A DNA stretch of 64,000 nt from Callipepla californica brunnescens (taxonomy: Eukaryota; Chordata; Aves; Galliformes; Odontophoridae): positions 620,001 through 684,000 of the forward strand of contig JALIRH010000117.1 in the NCBI GenBank assembly GCA_023055505.1. Direction: 5' to 3'. Positions 1-12,163 of this stretch are shown piece after piece. The first letter of the stretch is position 1. Each line of letters opens with the position of its first letter. The notes below the pieces were generated by a model. The model saw nothing but the letters and a program-made list of their open reading frames with translations, was not told the DNA's origin and ran no database searches. The position numbers were made by a program, and so were the translations under genes.

Positions 1-2885
1 GTTCATGTTATGCGTAACTGTACCTCTCGTTGTCTTCCATAGCTTTTTCTATTTTTTTAATCTGAAGAAATAAGCAAAAACTTAAGATTTTGAAAATATG
101 GAATAAGCAAAGCTGTTTCTTCATTGCATGCAAAATTCTAGGGTTTTTTTTAATTATTATTTATTTATAAGAGGTTATAGTGTGCTCCTGTCTGGAACTA
201 ATGTTCTGATGAAAGCTATAAACTAGATTCTAGATCAGAAAAGACTGGAGGGATTGGAAACTGTAAAGATAGAGCTGCATTCCTGGTTCACATGAACCAC
301 ACAGAATGGCAGGGGTTGGAAGGAACCTCAAGGGACCTGCATATGGTTATTCCTCCCCCACTTACTAAGCATATTCAAGCTGTAGGAGCAAATAATCATG
401 GTTTTTAAAAAGATTTTTTTGAAGAATTTGGATTATTTCCTATTCTAGATGCAGAAAAATAAAGTAATACAGGTACTGAGATGCCTATTTTATAACTTGT
501 CAGCTCTTCTGCTATCATCATAGTATTTGTGAATGGAGAAAAAAAATCAGCATTCAGTTACCAGTGTAGACATTTTCTCCTGCTGTTTGCCAGGTGGACT
601 GAAATTTGGAAGAGTACTCAACAGCATCCTTAAGAGATCGTAGCTTGTGCCTTTTCTCTCTGTGAAACTGCAATTTTTTTATCACAAACATAGCTTCTAT
701 GTTCTTTTTCCTGACAAAAGCCAAACACAAGTCATTATTCCCCCTTTCCATACAGGAAATGTCATTGCTTTTTATGTTTTAAAGAATGGTTGTTGTTTTA
801 TTTTTCCTCTTAAGTTTCCAAGTAATGCTGCTCAATTTAATTGAAGACTGTTCCCATTCCGTTTTCCTATTTCAGCTGTGAAACTAATGTTATGGGAATC
901 TTGATGGGCTACTTTGTCTTGTTTGCAAAAAACCTAAACATTGACTCTGATGCGGGTTGCAGCTATCATGAGATTTTTGTTTGTTTATGTTTGTGTAATG
1001 CATAATCAGATACTGAGAAGCCTCTGCAGATTTCATGTAATGCAAATATTTCTGAACAACTGGAGGCTTTTTATTTTCAGTGGTAAATGGCAGGAAAATG
1101 GCTTGTTGTATTTTTAAGGGTAGTATTGTAAAATGTATTTCAGCAATTATGCATCCTCAGTCAAATGGCTTACTTCTGTTTAATTACCTATAAGCCTCTA
1201 AATAAGCTGCGCACAAAGTGCAGCATTCTGACTATGACTGTCATGACTAAAAGTAGTAGGAGTAGTTAAAGGAATTACTGCCAATTTCTGTAGTATCTGT
1301 AAATATAAAAGAAAAGTTAAACTCAGTTCCACTACATACAGTGATTCCCTCTTAAATGAAGTTCTGCTTCCTGTTTTCACTGGATACGTCTGTTTAACCC
1401 TTTTGTACGTGGTAGTGGGACCTGAGTGTATGAATACTTAGTGGCCTCATGAGCATCACTACAATCCATCTAATGTTTTCCTTTTTATCGCAGAACTGAC
1501 CTGTGTATTTCTCACTGTCTTATTGGTTCCTCTGGTGATCTCAGTGCCCAACTGCAGCATTCCCATCTCACTCTTGAAGTATGAACTCTGAATAATTGTG
1601 ATACCAATCTCAGTGGGAGGTGTCTATATGCCATTTTGTTCAACTAACCACAGAAGCTAATTTTCTACAAACGTAGAATAGTGCCACAACAAGTAATTTA
1701 CAGAGTTCAGCCCTGATTGAATGCATAAACTGATAATTTCCCCCTACAGCATATAAATCCATACAGGACTAGATTGGAAAGATCTTTTTCAGGCTCGATG
1801 CATTGGCATGTCTACAAGTTGTTTGATATCCGTTTAGCTCCCCTCACAAATTGGAGGCCAGCACCAGGACAGAATCCAAATGTCATTGTCTTGAATAAGT
1901 CGAAACAGTGAATTCATTTGAGAAGGGGAAAATACTTCTGGCCATCAGCTCACTGTGGAAAGATAGGGAAGACTGCACTAGGTGTTGTATTGAAGTGTGA
2001 TGTGCACCAGCTGTCCTGAAATGCAAAGATACTAAGGGGCATGCTCATGCCAACTATGTTAAGCTTACACAGATGCTTACCAGGTGCAACCAAATTCCAT
2101 ATATAATGAAGGGAAGTACATAGGCAAGTAAGAGAGTAGTTTAAAATACCTGTCTTATATTCTGCTTACCATCAGGACATGAGTTCTCCTCGTGGGTACT
2201 TATTTCAGACCAAAAAAAATATTTAATGGTGTAGTTCTTTTGAGAAAGAGAAAAGGGACAATAATGGCTTTGAGAGTGGCTTGGTGACTACATCAAACCC
2301 TCAGGACACTGGGATGCGTCTTATCAGGACTTGTGACTACCTGAGGAACCTGAACATCCACAAATCTGATCTTCACTCACAGTTTCATTTATGCGTCTCC
2401 GGGTCAACTACAGTGGATAACTGTTCAGTGTTTTCTTTTTCTCAGTTGTCAGAACCAAAGATTTTCAGATTTTATATGAAACTGCAGCAGGAAAACAGCT
2501 ATGGTTATAAAAGAGTAAGGATTTAGCAAATCAGGAGCTTAGGGATAAACTAGCTGTTTTCTTCCTGTGGCTTTTACTTTAACGCACACATTCTTCTGCA
2601 AGTTTTTGGAATATTTAAAAATAGTTTCACCTATTGTATTTCTCCATATGTACAGAGTTAATAATCCTTCTCAAGATCAGTGGTAAATGAAGGTTACAAG
2701 ATGCAGATGTGATTTAGAACTATTAATGTCTGTCTATTAGAAATAAAGCAGATTTGGAACTTGTTTGTTTTTTTTAGATGACTTACTGATGTTTCTTCTT
2801 AACATTGAAGTGCACATTTTTATTAATGCTCGCATATTTTAGATGTTCCATGCTTTCCTTTGCTCTTTTTTTTTTTTTTTTCCAG
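1..2885 (+). other. Presumed last intron of GSTCD (no exon seen)
   Basis: This AT-rich stretch ends in a strong polypyrimidine run and CAG acceptor directly before the GSTCD terminal exon, so at least its right part should be intron of that gene. I looked for further exons of the methyltransferase-like region and found none I could support. The short open frames here have no recognisable domain or codon bias. A small reverse-oriented CR1 fragment lies near its left end. Confidence 0.5.
298..345 (-). mobile_element. CR1 retroposon 3' fragment, reverse orientation
   Basis: The plus strand reads CACAGAATGGCAGGGGTTGG followed by AAGGAACCTC, the reverse complement of the CR1 3' end (GAGGTTCCTTCCAACCCC...ATTCTGTG). 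Only the terminal few dozen bases are clear. CR1 is the dominant LINE of birds and is usually 5'-truncated, as here. Confidence 0.6.
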
Positions 2886-3022
2886 GAAAGCAGTGTATGG
2901 GGCTTGTGGACCTTGATCGAGCATGGGCTGCAGAAGGGTGTAACTACTCTGTCCAGGTTACATCTATGGAGCCAGAGAGCTGTTCTCCAAAGAACAATAT
3001 GCTTGTGGGCACCCCAGTTTAG
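2886..3022 (+). CDS. GSTCD: GSTCD, last coding exon (C-terminal 44 codons)
   Basis: The exon follows a long T-rich tract ending in TTCCAG and runs to a TAG at 3020-3022. Its first two bases complete a split codon from the previous exon. The in-frame 44 residues include CMGLVDLDRAWAAE and end in SMEPESCSPKNNMLVGTPV. The pattern of an Asp-x-Asp-Arg segment, then a hydrophobic strand, then a Cys-Ser-Pro-Lys-Asn-Asn motif and a hydrophobic tail matches what I recall of the GSTCD C-terminus, a methyltransferase-like fold whose substrate is not established. Mammalian GSTCD lies just upstream of NPNT on the same strand, which supports the call. The frame is too short and lacks a start codon, so it is easily missed; longer open frames on both strands overlapping it are shadows. 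Only this exon is in the window. Residual doubt is that the identification is from memory, without alignment. Confidence 0.8.
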
Positions 3023-5640
3023 AGTATGAAACTTGTACTTAATTTGAAGTTGATCATAAATCCTTAATGCATAAAAACATCCAGGAAATACAAGCATAGT
3101 TGGGAACCAGATATCATGCATCTTGAACCCATTGTGTTCAGAAAAGGAAGCAGCATGAAAAGTTTTAGAAAGTGAACTGCATGCAGAGCATTGCAAATTG
3201 TGCTTGTAATGTGTCATTAAGCAAGTTTTGGTTCTCTTAGTGAGAAGTTTCTCTAACAATGATCCATGGAATTGCATCCATCTGCAGAAGTTTAGGAAAA
3301 AGGGAAAGAAGGCTTAGAAGGGAAGGTCATTTCCTTTTCACTAAAGCTGTCTTGGCTGCTTCAAAATTGCATTCATTTTCCAAACTTCACTTGTGCTCAT
3401 GGGCAGAGCAGTGATCAGCCAGTAATGCAGTTCACTAGAAGAAACGGATTTATGGCGTTAGTGATGAAAACTGTGCAACAGCTGTTGGCTAGATTGTGCT
3501 GAAGAATTCCATGCTACTTCATCAAGATTCTTAATACAAATTCTTCAGAGTGCTTTCAGCATCATTCTGCATATAAGAATGCATTCCAACTTAATCCTTT
3601 TTAAAAAAGATGTAATTTTTTTTATCTTCAGATGTTACTCAAGAATTCTGTACCCAGTGATTGGAAAGTTTGTGTGTAGCTAAGAAAAGCAAACCCTTAT
3701 TTCTCCATTGACCAGATAATAGGAGCCAGCAATGATGTCAGAGAATGGTTACTTCACTGCCACCTCTGCTAATTGAAGTGGATTACTTTCCATCTGAAAG
3801 AGACTCGCTGTCAGATACAATTTTTAAAAAAAGTTCTTGTGTCTATATAAGTCATCTTCATTTATTTTTATATTCAGTTTAAATTTGGAAGAAGTCGCGG
3901 TTGTGGAGCTGTTTGAAAAGCTCAATCATAGACATGTTACTGTTAGATGAAAATAGATGTTCTTCTGTGTTCAGATTAGTATGCAGTTTTCTACCCTGTT
4001 TTAAAACTGTCTGTCCACGCTGTCACAATGAAAAGAGCTTATAAACAGATTTTTCCTGTGTGTTTGTGGGTTTCATGCATTTGTAAATTCTGCTGTGGTT
4101 TAATTTAAATGTGTCTGGAGCTTCATCAGTGTATGTGGGAAACAGAATTACAAACAGCAACAGGTATTGGAGGAAAAAAAAGGGATCCAAATTATTTTAT
4201 TCTTTATGAAAGATCTCTCTGAGAGATCTAAATATTTATCTTAATGTGAAGATTGAAGGAAACTGCGTGCTTATTTGGAAGCACAAAGGTAAGCAAATAG
4301 GTATTAATTCATACCTTCAGTGTGAATTCTTGAAGATAATGTAGTGTTTTTTTCTGCAACTTTTTATAGTTACAAGAGAATATAGGGATTGGAAGATTGT
4401 GTAGTAGTATAAAATGTACGGCAGTATCAATTGCCTTTGGAGTTTTTGCTCAGAGAACTGTTTTTAAGTTAGAACTATGTCAAATCTGAATGTTATTCAC
4501 ATTAATCTATTTGGAACTCCAGATTGCGTATCTGGAGTGAGAAAATCTCTTCATTATCTTTTTATGATGAAGGAAGAAATAATATTATAATATGATTAAA
4601 TGCAAATGGTAAAACTGAAATCAAGTTCATTTCTTTTTTTTCTTTGTAGCAATTTCCCTAATAAGCCTGGTGTAAGGAGAAGTATTTAGACTAATTTTAT
4701 AACAAAATGGCTCACTCAGGTCATTTCTGTGTGAACCAAATAGTTTCAAGACTTTATGTGTTGAGCATTGTATTTCGTAACTAGGAACTCAAAATGATTT
4801 TACTTAAATAATTAAGTTTCTCACCTACTTTTTTTTTGGATGTGCTACTTGAATGCTTCAGTTTACGCAAAGAGTGATACTATTGGAGATTTCCTTATTA
4901 ACTGATTAAATAATCAGTGATTCTAGAGATTAAATTATTGACTAATGGTATACTGTTTCCTCTTTAGACTATTTCACCTGACTGTGCTGCTTTTTTGTAA
5001 GTTTGTACAGCATCAGCTGTGATGGAGCCCTTGGAACAGGTCTGCTAACTGGTGCAGTTACACTAATAATGAAGATGACTGTTACTTCCAGTGCTTACCA
5101 TTTTTAAGATAAATGTTTCATGATCGTAGAGAAACACAAACCTGTTGTGTGAACTGAAATGTACCTTGAATTAGTCTATCTTTGTTGGTCATTCTTCTTC
5201 GAGTGAAAAAGTTCCCTTGACTTCTAGGAATTAGAATGGCTCTCATGAAAGTACGTGTGGGTTGGAATCATGACTGTGCTGAAGATGGCAAGCTCTCTGT
5301 GATGCTGAGTACAATACGTTTTCATCCACGGATTTTAATGTATATGACACCTGGCTTTTTAATTACTTCTGTGTACTGAGCCATCTTTGTTTAGACTCCA
5401 ATATTTGTTCAGTTCACAGCAAGTATGTCAGCACACAGAGATAATTTATTGCCAATTGTTTTATTGGCTGATATTGCCATCCTATTTTTCCTTTTCATTT
5501 AGAATTATCCCTTATTTTCAGTAGACATCTTTTTGAGTTTGGAATTCATTTATTAACACTAGTACCCAATATGGTATTTGCAGAATGATGAGGATTGAGT
5601 TATGTTTCTTGAAGTTAGGAATAAAAATCTATGTTCTGTC
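3023..5640 (+). other. Probable GSTCD 3' UTR and flank
   Basis: AT-rich, non-coding sequence follows the GSTCD stop. CATAAA, TATAAA and ATTAAA variants occur earlier, but the first canonical AATAAA I found is at 5620-5625. The 3' UTR could end at any of these, so the right boundary is an inference. Confidence 0.35.
5620..5625 (+). terminator. Candidate poly(A) signal for GSTCD
   Basis: This is AATAAA, the first canonical hexamer I found downstream of the GSTCD stop, and it is followed within 30 bases by T/GT-rich sequence (TATGTTCTGTCTGCC). Such hexamers are common by chance in AT-rich DNA and earlier variant signals could be used. Confidence 0.25.
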
Positions 5641-7912
5641 TGCCTTTGGAATCAGAATGCAACTAAATGAGTGGTGACATCAGCAGAATCTTAGTATGTG
5701 GGAACTAAATTAATTTAAATAATGATGTTGGTTGAAACTGTGGCCGTGAAATTTGGGTAAACTACTGCAGGCTAGTTGTGGAAGGATTAGCAGTAGATAA
5801 AACATATAAAAGAAAAGGCATTTTCACTTCTTGGATGTGTTCCCTGCAAAGTCAAAATCCAAGATCTAATTTTAGAAAGTTCTTAATATTTCTGAGTGCT
5901 TTATCTACTATAAACATTAGTTCACATTAAAATATTTACAATTTTTTTTCAGCTATGAGTAATAATTTCATGTTTCTATTAACATATTTTTATACGACAT
6001 AATATGCTCTCTTCTCTGCCCATGCTAGTTTACCGAAGTAGATTTTTCTTCTGGACATCCTAGAACAGCATTCCACGCATGCTTTTAATTGTTGACAACT
6101 TCTGAGCGTTAAATGTCAACTTTAAATAATGTGCCAGTGTAGTTGGTGCTTATTATTCTAGCATGTTGTTGTATTTTATGTTTTCTAATGTTTATATGAT
6201 ATTTGTTTGCTGCATTTTGTGTTGTAACATTAAATGTAATTTAACATAGCATTTGAAGGTTCTGACAAGAAATTTATGCAGATACATTAAGTTATTATGA
6301 ACTGTTGTCAGTATTACTAGTATTTAGAGCTCAGACACCTTTAAATATAGCATTATAAGCCTCAGTTAAATAAAGGGGGTGCAACCATCTAATAATGGAT
6401 GCAAGAAACAAAGGAAAGTTAGTTTTGTTTATTTCATTAAAGCAGTAAGGAGGAAAAGGCTTATTTAGGTGAAATAATGCAAGAGTAAAGTCATTTCTGC
6501 CACGTAACAGTCTTGATGTCCAGATTTGAATGTATTTCCTGGTACTGCTGTTTTTTCCTTATGCTACTATTTCAGAGACAACAAAAATTATGTCAAAGAC
6601 CTCAGCGTGACTCCTGTTAACAGGTGTATCAGGCAGCAGTTTTGGAATCATTTGGGATTGATGTGCCAGAACAGATGTTCCTAAAATAATGTTGCAGGTA
6701 AGAAAAGAGAGGGGTCAATCTTGTGGTTTTATTCCTTGTGTTTGCAGTTGGTAGCTGCAAACATTTAACAACATTTAAAGCATTTAACTAGAGAGTTAAA
6801 TGGAAATAAGCCATGTCAGACTGGAAGGCTTTCAGGACTTCTTGTTATGTGATTTTCCAGGAATGGAAGTGAGGGTGACCTGCCTGTAATTCCTAACGTT
6901 GTACCTCTTGCTTTAATATTTGCCCTTCTGAAGCCATTGGGGAACACCTGCAGCTTTACAACCTATTAAAGAGCAGTCTCATGAAAGCTTCAGACAGTTT
7001 TCTTCATACTATCAGATGCATCCTATCTGGCCCTTTGGAATTGTTTAGGTCAGAGAAAGGATGTCAAGAGGGAGAAACAGGTTGCAGCTATGATATGATG
7101 GGAAATATTAAATCTGGAGGAAATTAAGTTATCTGACATATGAAATAAACATGAACAAGACTAGAACTCATTTTTAATTTACTCATTCAGAAAAAAAAAG
7201 CCACAGAGTAACTATACTGCTGAAGAAAGTCTGATTCCTATCAGATGTTTATCCTAATACAATACAGCCAGGATGCTTTCAGTGTAAGCATGTGGAGAGG
7301 AGCAATGGGGTGGAAATGTGGAAAGGAAGGTTGAGTTGAATGGGTGGTAGTTATCTGAGATACTCCAGCTGTAGAACTCAGTCCTTCTGTCAGTTTTGTT
7401 TTGCTCCCCACCTCCAGCATGTTTTAGGAGATTGTTATCTGTATTTTTTTCCTGACCAGTTCTGGTTTACCTGTGTCTGTTTGAACTAATCTAAGAGCTT
7501 TTCCTGTTTTTGTTTTGATCGTTTTTGTGATAAGCTGACCTACTCCTTGGTTGCATTGACTGTTTAAAAATACATATTAGAAGACATGAAAGTGGCCAAC
7601 CAAATCATGTAGGTGACTTTAGCAGGTTATCCACAAAGAATCCTATTGTTTTGCAAAGAAAATATGAACATGATGGTCTGGAGTAATGTAACTAACATAG
7701 TGCTTTGCACAGGACTCTAGGGGTACCAATAAGTTTGCAAGTGTCTGGGTATGCATTTTTATAATATGCGTGTTTCTCTGTGGCATCTCTATTCAGCCAG
7801 TGGAATTCCCCATCACAAACTCCCTCTGAGCCAAGATTTCAAGATTTAAATCAGGCTTTTAAATGGAGGGTTTTGTTTGTTTTTTTCTTTAATACAGATA
7901 ATTAACTTATCC

Positions 7913-7950
7913 ATAATAGACAATAGACAATATCCTAAAATAGACAATAG
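7913..7950. repeat. Short imperfect ATAGACAAT repeat
   Basis: The motif ATAGACAAT occurs three times within about 38 bases, separated by a short TCCTAAA insert. It is a small local duplication with no evident function. Confidence 0.6.
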
Positions 7951-8993
7951 CGAAGGATCATGGGGAAAGAAGCCTCCCGTGTTAGAGCTTAGACCAACAA
8001 CTTTGAGTCACCTGCAGCTCCTTAAACACCAGAGTTGCCCCTCTCTTTGAGGTTTCTAGTCTGGACCAGTACAGGCAACCAGAACAATCAGAGTTCTGAA
8101 TTGCTGTTTTAAATCCCAGGTGCCACCATTTAACTGAGTTGACTGACTTCTTAACTTTTATTCAGTCTTCTTCTTCAGCTAATAAGAGGATATTGAATTC
8201 CACAGCTTCTGGTTATTATAGCTTTTCATCAGCTAATATTGTTTTTCGTGTACTTCAGCATAAACTGTAGGCTTCTTTCATGAATGGCTAACCTGATCTC
8301 ATACTCATGCTGTGTTACAGTTCCTGAGCTATGATATGTATATATTACTATGGCTCAATGTAAGCTTGGATGAAGTTGTGAACAGGTGATAACTCCTGGT
8401 CTATTGTATTGACATTGCTCTCTTAAACAAAGTCACATAAAATATAGACAGTTCAGATTGTTTAAGAAGCCAGGCATTGAAGCAGGTATATGTATTTTCG
8501 CATGCTGCTTTTTCATGCTTTTAGTTAGTTTTGTAGAAATAGCTAATGTTTGGCACTGTGAAGGTTGTTTTTATTCATCTGGCATGTTACCATTCAAATA
8601 CCCATTTAGTGTGGTCACCAACTATAGAAATAGTTAAACAATACTGTAAATGGGCATGTTCTCTTTGTTAGGATGATTGCTGACACACTGAATTCTTTTC
8701 ATTAAGTAATTTGACCGCAGCCATCTCTTTACTTTGGAAGAGACAGAGGAAAAAAGCTCTCGTAAATATATTTTTCTCTTGGTTTTCATATTTGCAGCGC
8801 TTGAGTAGGGAGATATAATTAGAATTTCAGGATAAATTACCCAAGGTACTGGATGAAAATCAAGACTTGGATAAACATTTGATTCCTTTTTTTTTTTGCA
8901 TTCAAGCATTACACACAAACATGTGATTATAAATGGATGCCTCGTCCATGCTGGAGTAACATTTCATGCTCAAAGTAGGAATCTGGAAAATAA

Positions 8994-8995
<2 letters not shown>

Positions 8996-9032
<37 letters not shown>
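8996..9032. repeat. Poly(T) run of 37 bases
   Basis: An uninterrupted run of T. It may be the poly(A) tail of a minus-strand retroposed sequence, but I recognise no element body beside it. CR1 does not end in poly(A), so it is not a CR1 tail. Confidence 0.9.
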
Positions 9033-9035
<3 letters not shown>

Positions 9036-10195
9036 CGATTTAATCAATTATGCAATTTGAAACCTTCAGTTAGTTTATGAGTCTCTTTTACAATTGGATT
9101 ACTTTTATATGCTCTGTCATAAATACCAAAAAGCCCTCTAAAATAAAACACGTTCCAGCTGAGTAATCTTTACTGAGGGAATTTCCAATTGCAGCTTTTT
9201 TAGCTCCTGATAATCTTAAACTAGCAGGATGTCTGTCCACAATTAGTACACGCAACAGCTGCTGCTTACAAGTAAATACTATTAATGTGTATGCTGTCAG
9301 TCTGGAAGGCATAAATCTTTTAATTGACTCTGTGTTAGCACTTAACCTTCCTTGAAAGAACTGAGACTGTTTGAGTTCTGTGAGTGAGTACCACTCTGTG
9401 TGTCCTTACTCAGAATTTGCTGATGTACGTGGAAATCACTAGAAAGTTTAGTTTTAAACTTCTAAAGGGTGGTCAGTTTTGTTAGCATTCTTCAAGATTA
9501 GGTGCACATCTTTTTCATCTGTTAACCATGAGGATATAGGCATATACGTGCAAAAAAATTGCTATGATTTAATACCTGCTTCCACATACAGAGAAGAGTC
9601 TATGCAGTGCAAGAATGCACTGTTTTGAAGTGGACTTAATTTGATTGCATCTGATTCAACGTGTCTTAAATGTATTCCTTTTTCTTTCTATGATCATTGC
9701 TTTTAGTTCCATTGAAAGTGCAAACTGAGTACTATGCAAGTTTGCCAGTCTAATTTTCCGATGACATTCTTCAATTCCACTCAAGTGAAAAATGGCAGCT
9801 TGTTTAGCTCTAGTTGCCCTCTGCCTTTGAGGGCTGACAGTTTCTGAGTTTGAAGGTGCACTGTTACACGACTGAGATCGTTGCAAAATGTTTTTGAGTG
9901 GTTTATACTAGAATTCTTGAAAGAAGGTAGAGCTTTTTTATAGACACTTTACTATCCATCTCCCAGCTCTAATACCTCTCCTGCTTGACCAGGCACGGTT
10001 GTCAGTCAGTTACATACATATTAGGAGTAAAAAGACAAGAACAAAATGTCCTTTCTTGAATGTGTCAGGAATCAGCCTTTATCCCTTTGTGCTAGTTCTG
10101 TCTTGTGACTGTCCATAGAACAGTTCATTAATTCTTTTATTAGTTCTGTTACCTGTACATTCTGCTACTTAAAACTCTGTAGAACCCTTTAAAAT

Positions 10196-10230
10196 TTATA
10201 TATATATAAATGTGTATATATATATATATT
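10196..10230. repeat. (AT)n microsatellite
   Basis: An interrupted TA dinucleotide tract, TATATATATAAATGTGTATA and onward. It is likely length-polymorphic. Confidence 0.85.
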
Positions 10231-11339
10231 TAATTTGTCCTAGAATGTTTTGTTGTTGCCTGCAGACCAGTTTTGAAAGCTGCTGACAGATTTGCTCCAG
10301 TCTCTTTTTTAGATTTTTTCCCTCTCCTTTCATGAAAGCAGTCACAATTTGTTTTCTGTTCCTGAAATTTTCCTACTTTTGCCACTACTGCAGGATATCT
10401 TCATTACTAATGACAAAACTTCTAGTCTGGAGTTCCCAGTCCACCTCAGCCAGAGATATTATGTTTCCCTACCTTAAGAAAATCTCAATTAAGGAGCATG
10501 GTCACTTATTTAAGACAGTTGAGGACTGTGTCCAACTGTACATTAAATACTGAACCCAAATTTATTATTTCCTCTCAAAAAGTATCCATAAAAACCTGTA
10601 GAAGTGTTTAGGGGTGTTATTTGGAGTTACTTACTGATTATTAGTTTTGAATATAGAGCTTTAAGGAGAATGTAGTAAAAGTAAGATTGAATGCTACTAC
10701 ATTGTTTTAGCAGACTATAGAAGAATCAGTAAGAAGAATCTGTTTACCAGACCTGTAGATAACCCTGAAACTCCTTGATTTCCTTTCATGCTGAGCACTT
10801 AAGCCTATCTTAAATCTTCTCCATCCTCTTGCCACTCATATTGTATTCAGGAGATGTGAATTTCATGGACATTTTAAAGTCTAAAATCCCACATAATGAA
10901 AACCACAAATAAACTCTGAAATGCTGAAGGGCATTAGAAGGCTCACAAGCAACTGCGTATGCAATGAACATCATGCCAGTCCTGTGCTGTATTCAACTGT
11001 TACTAGACTATACATCTGTTGGATCTGTTTTGCTTTTGACTTAAAGCGTACAAAAAAACTTATTGATATACACTGTTAGTTTCACTGAGGTGAGTAAGGG
11101 AATTTAGTTTTATGGAATCTGAGGCCCTGACCCAGGATTATCCTACTCCATTACCATCATATTTACTAAAATAATTAATATTGTGCTATTTATCTGATGT
11201 TGAGGATGATTCTGCCCAACTCCGCTGCAGTTGAGGTCCAGGATTCTTGAAGCTGTTTCATTTCTGAGAAGATCCCATCTCTCTCGTTTCCTCTAATATT
11301 GCACAGTCTGCAGATTTTCTCTGGTACCTCTGCCACTTA

Positions 11340-12163
11340 CACCAGAGGGTTGTGCTGCCATCCAGAGGGACATCAACAGGCTGTACAAATGGACTGATAG
11401 GAACCTCATAAAGCTCAACAAGGGGAAATGCAAAGCCCTGCACCTGAGCAGTAACAACCATAGGCATCAATACATGTTGGGAGCCACCTGCATGGAAGGC
11501 AGCTTGGCAGAACAGGACATTATGGTCCTAGTGGACACCAAGTTGAATGTAAGCTAGCAATATACTCTTACTGAAAAAATGACCAGTGGTTTCCTGAGTT
11601 ACATTAGGAGCGTTACCATCAGTTTGGGAAAAATAATCATTTCATTCTGGCCCAGCCCTGGTGAGGCCACATGTGGGGTGCTTTGTCTTAGGCTCCTCTG
11701 TACTAGAGAGATGGATTGGAGAGAGTCCAACAAAGTATGTGTAAGATGATTGGGGGACTGGAGTGCCTTTCCTGTGAGGAAGGGCTGTAAGAGCTGGTGT
11801 GGTTTAGCCTAGAGAAGAGAAGGCTCGGGGTACCTCATCAATGTGTACAAATACCTAAAGGGAAGATGTAAAGAGGAAAGTGCCAGACTCTTTTTAGTTC
11901 TGCTGCCTAGTGACAAGACAAGGCAATTGGGCACAAACTGAAATGAAGAAGGTGCCATCTGGCTATCAGGAAAGACTTTTTTTTGTTTTACACAGAGAGT
12001 GACTGAGTTCTTGAACACGCTGCACAGGGGAGTGTCTTGCTTCTTGAAGATGCTCAAAATCTGTTCGATAATGTCTTGGGCAGTCAGATATATATGGCAG
12101 TACTTGAGCAGGGGTTGGGACAAGGTGAACTCCAGAGATCACTTCAAGCCTGTGGTTCTGTGA
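11340..12163 (+). mobile_element. Old CR1 LINE fragment with ORF2 end and 3' UTR
   Basis: The segment follows CR1 from the late ORF2 region to its 3' terminus. It contains decayed versions of the hallmarks GACATCAACAGGCTGTACAA, AGGAACCTCATAAAGCTCAA, GGTGAGGCCACATGTGGGG, GGAGAGAGTCCAACAAAGTA and GCCTAGAGAAGAGAAGGCTC, and ends in GGTTCTGTGAG. Frameshifts and stops break the reverse-transcriptase frame, so it is a dead, 5'-truncated copy. A 104-codon open frame on the opposite strand over its right part is a shadow. Confidence 0.85.

Noticed and set aside
2805..3029. 74-codon plus-strand frame across the GSTCD exon
   Set aside because: It is a different frame that reads through the splice acceptor; the GSTCD frame fits the conserved motifs and ends in TAG at 3,020-3,022.
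2783..3277. 164-codon minus-strand open frame
   Set aside because: It lies antisense to the GSTCD last exon and its flanks, has a poly-Lys run from the polypyrimidine tract, and shows no domain.
11809..12123. 104-codon minus-strand open frame
   Set aside because: It is antisense to the 3' part of a decayed CR1 element.
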